Assembly: GCA_963732155.1 (NCBI GenBank)
Contig: CAVSYB010000003.1
Span: forward strand, 107,069 to 171,068
From: Roseiarcus sp963732155
GTDB lineage: Bacteria > Pseudomonadota > Alphaproteobacteria > Rhizobiales > Beijerinckiaceae
Direction: 5' to 3'
Length of the DNA: 64,000 nt
Every line of letters starts with the position of its first letter. Position 1 is the stretch's first letter. The notes beneath the pieces are model-generated. The model saw only the letters and a list, made by a program, of their open reading frames with translations, was not told the DNA's origin and did not search any database. A program made the translations under genes and the position numbers. Positions 63,120-64,000 of the stretch are shown piece after piece.

Positions 63120-63902
63120 CTGCGCATCGCCACCTGGAACGTCAATTCCGTCCGCCAGAGGCTCGGGCATCTCCTCGCCTATCTGAAGGAGGCGAGCCCG
63201 GACGCTCTGTGTCTGCAAGAGCTGAAATGCGAGGACGAGGCTTTTCCGCGCGCCGAGGTCGAGGAGCTCGGCTACAACGTCGCAACCCACGGACAAAAGA
63301 CGTTCAACGGCGTCGCCATTCTCGCCAAGCGGCCCTTCGAGGCGATCCGCGGCCTGCCGGGCGACCCCTCCGACACCCAGGCCCGTTACATCGAGGCCGT
63401 CTTTTCGACCGGCAAAGGCGCGCTGCGGCTCGCCAGCATCTATCTGCCCAACGGCAATCCGGCGCCCGGCGACAAATACGCCTACAAGCTCGCCTTCATG
63501 GACCGGCTGATCGCCCATGGCCGGCAATTGCTCCGCCTCGAGGAGCCGCTGGCGCTGGCCGGCGATTTCAACGTCATCCCCGAGCCGCGCGACGCCGCCG
63601 ATCCCGCGCAATGGACGAGCGACGCGCTGTTCCTGCCGCAGACCCGCGCCAAGTTCCGCCAGCTCATGGCGCTCGGCTTCACCGACGCGATTCGCGCGAC
63701 GACCGACGCGGGCGGCGTCTACACGTTCTGGGACTATCAGGCGGGCGCCTGGCCGCGCAACAACGGCATCCGCATCGACCATATCCTGCTGTCGCCGCAG
63801 GCCGCCGACCTGCTGGGCGCGGCCGGCGTCGACAAGCACATGCGCGCGCTCGACAAGCCCTCCGACCATACGCCCGTCTGGGCGGAGCTTGCGGTCGGCT
63901 GA
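63120..63902 (+). CDS. xthA: Exodeoxyribonuclease III, apparent CTG start
   Basis: 260 residues if read from CTG 63120, 6 nt behind AGAGGAG. The family N-terminus 'RIATWNVNSVRQRLGHLL' follows at once, so the start cannot be much later. An in-frame TGA at 63072 and no ATG, GTG or TTG between it and residue 126 leave CTG (or a sequencing error for ATG) as the only start. Catalytic residues are in 'LQELKCED', 'LAGDFNVIPEP', 'GIRIDHILLS' and 'PSDHTPVW'. It cleaves DNA at abasic sites and trims 3' ends in base-excision repair. Confidence 0.92.
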   Translation: MRIATWNVNSVRQRLGHLLAYLKEASPDALCLQELKCEDEAFPRAEVEELGYNVATHGQKTFNGVAILAKRPFEAIRGLPGDPSDTQARYIEAVFSTGKGALRLASIYLPNGNPAPGDKYAYKLAFMDRLIAHGRQLLRLEEPLALAGDFNVIPEPRDAADPAQWTSDALFLPQTRAKFRQLMALGFTDAIRATTDAGGVYTFWDYQAGAWPRNNGIRIDHILLSPQAADLLGAAGVDKHMRALDKPSDHTPVWAELAVG

Positions 63903-63918
63903 GGCGGCCCCGCCGCGG

Positions 63919-64000
63919 CTACTTCGCCGGGGCCTTCTTGACCGCGCGGCGCCCCGCGGGGCGTTTGCCGGCCGGCCGGTGCTCCGCCGCCGGTTCGGTC
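63919..64000 (-). CDS. C-terminal tail of an unidentified gene (runs off the right edge)
   Basis: The minus strand ends with the TAG at 63919-63921, preceded by 26 codons of a Lys/Ala/Pro/Arg-rich tail ('GRRAVKKAPAK'). Such basic tails are found on several DNA- or RNA-binding proteins. The product cannot be named. It converges with xthA, 16 bp away. Confidence 0.4.
   Translation of the reverse strand, partial: TEPAAEHRPAGKRPAGRRAVKKAPAK

Overview
The window is GC-rich chromosomal DNA from an alphaproteobacterium, most likely of the order Hyphomicrobiales (Rhizobiales). Pointers are a PopZ/DUF2497 protein beside valS, a phosphatidylcholine synthase (Pcs), a Pcm-like methyltransferase beside a TolC-family protein, the block pyrE-pdxJ-acpS, the block nrdR-ribD-ribE beside glyA, and a cyclophilin pair ahead of queA-tgt. 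No rRNA is present and I can support one tRNA, tRNA-Cys(GCA).

Layout. 0-0.75 kb is a lower-GC accessory edge holding the start of an AbiEi-type antitoxin gene that runs off the left end, next to the 3' end of guaA. 0.75-10.7 kb: guaA, a divergent Aat-like protein, two small secreted proteins, parC, a ribbon-helix-helix/RelE toxin-antitoxin pair, an NAD(P)-binding oxidoreductase, acpS-pdxJ-pyrE and a cupin. 10.8-25.3 kb is a sugar-uptake region. One operon on + carries a Tat-type binding protein, an ATPase, a permease and 5-methylthioribose kinase (mtnK). It converges on a second operon on - (binding protein, ATPase, two permeases), which has a divergent GntR regulator. A slipin, an aldo/keto reductase, a GntR regulator with two winged-helix domains and a RidA protein follow. 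The facing 3' ends of the two operons carry at least five single-base insertions.

25.4-36.4 kb: a molybdenum-bisMGD oxidoreductase, accB-accC, a 2OG-Fe(II) oxygenase with an altered metal motif, secreted and unknown proteins, a type-B carboxylesterase, an envelope-sugar pair (MraY/WecA-family transferase plus SDR epimerase/reductase) and rpe. 36.4-46.7 kb: cytochrome c, valS, popZ, a tolC-like gene, a pcm-like gene, tRNA-Cys, pcs, a UbiH-family monooxygenase and a Rieske protein without petB/petC next to it. 47-52.9 kb: ribE, ribD, nrdR, glyA and small membrane or secreted proteins. 53.2-54.6 kb: a MoaD/ThiS-like protein coupled to a five-Asp-box beta-propeller. 54.7-64 kb: a frameshifted secreted chorismate mutase, a heptamer repeat, a FtsB/DivIC-like gene, eno, a possible structured RNA, tgt-queA-ppi-ppi (queuosine and proline isomerases), a LpxL-type acyltransferase and xthA, which appears to start at CTG.

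The most unusual items are the MoaD-like/beta-propeller pair (no function known to me), a Tgt that has lost three of its four zinc ligands, the insertion-only frameshift cluster at 15.3-16.0 kb, the CTG-started xthA, and the heptamer repeat that supplies the stop codons of two convergent genes. Many very long open frames opposite real genes are GC-codon shadows and were left out.
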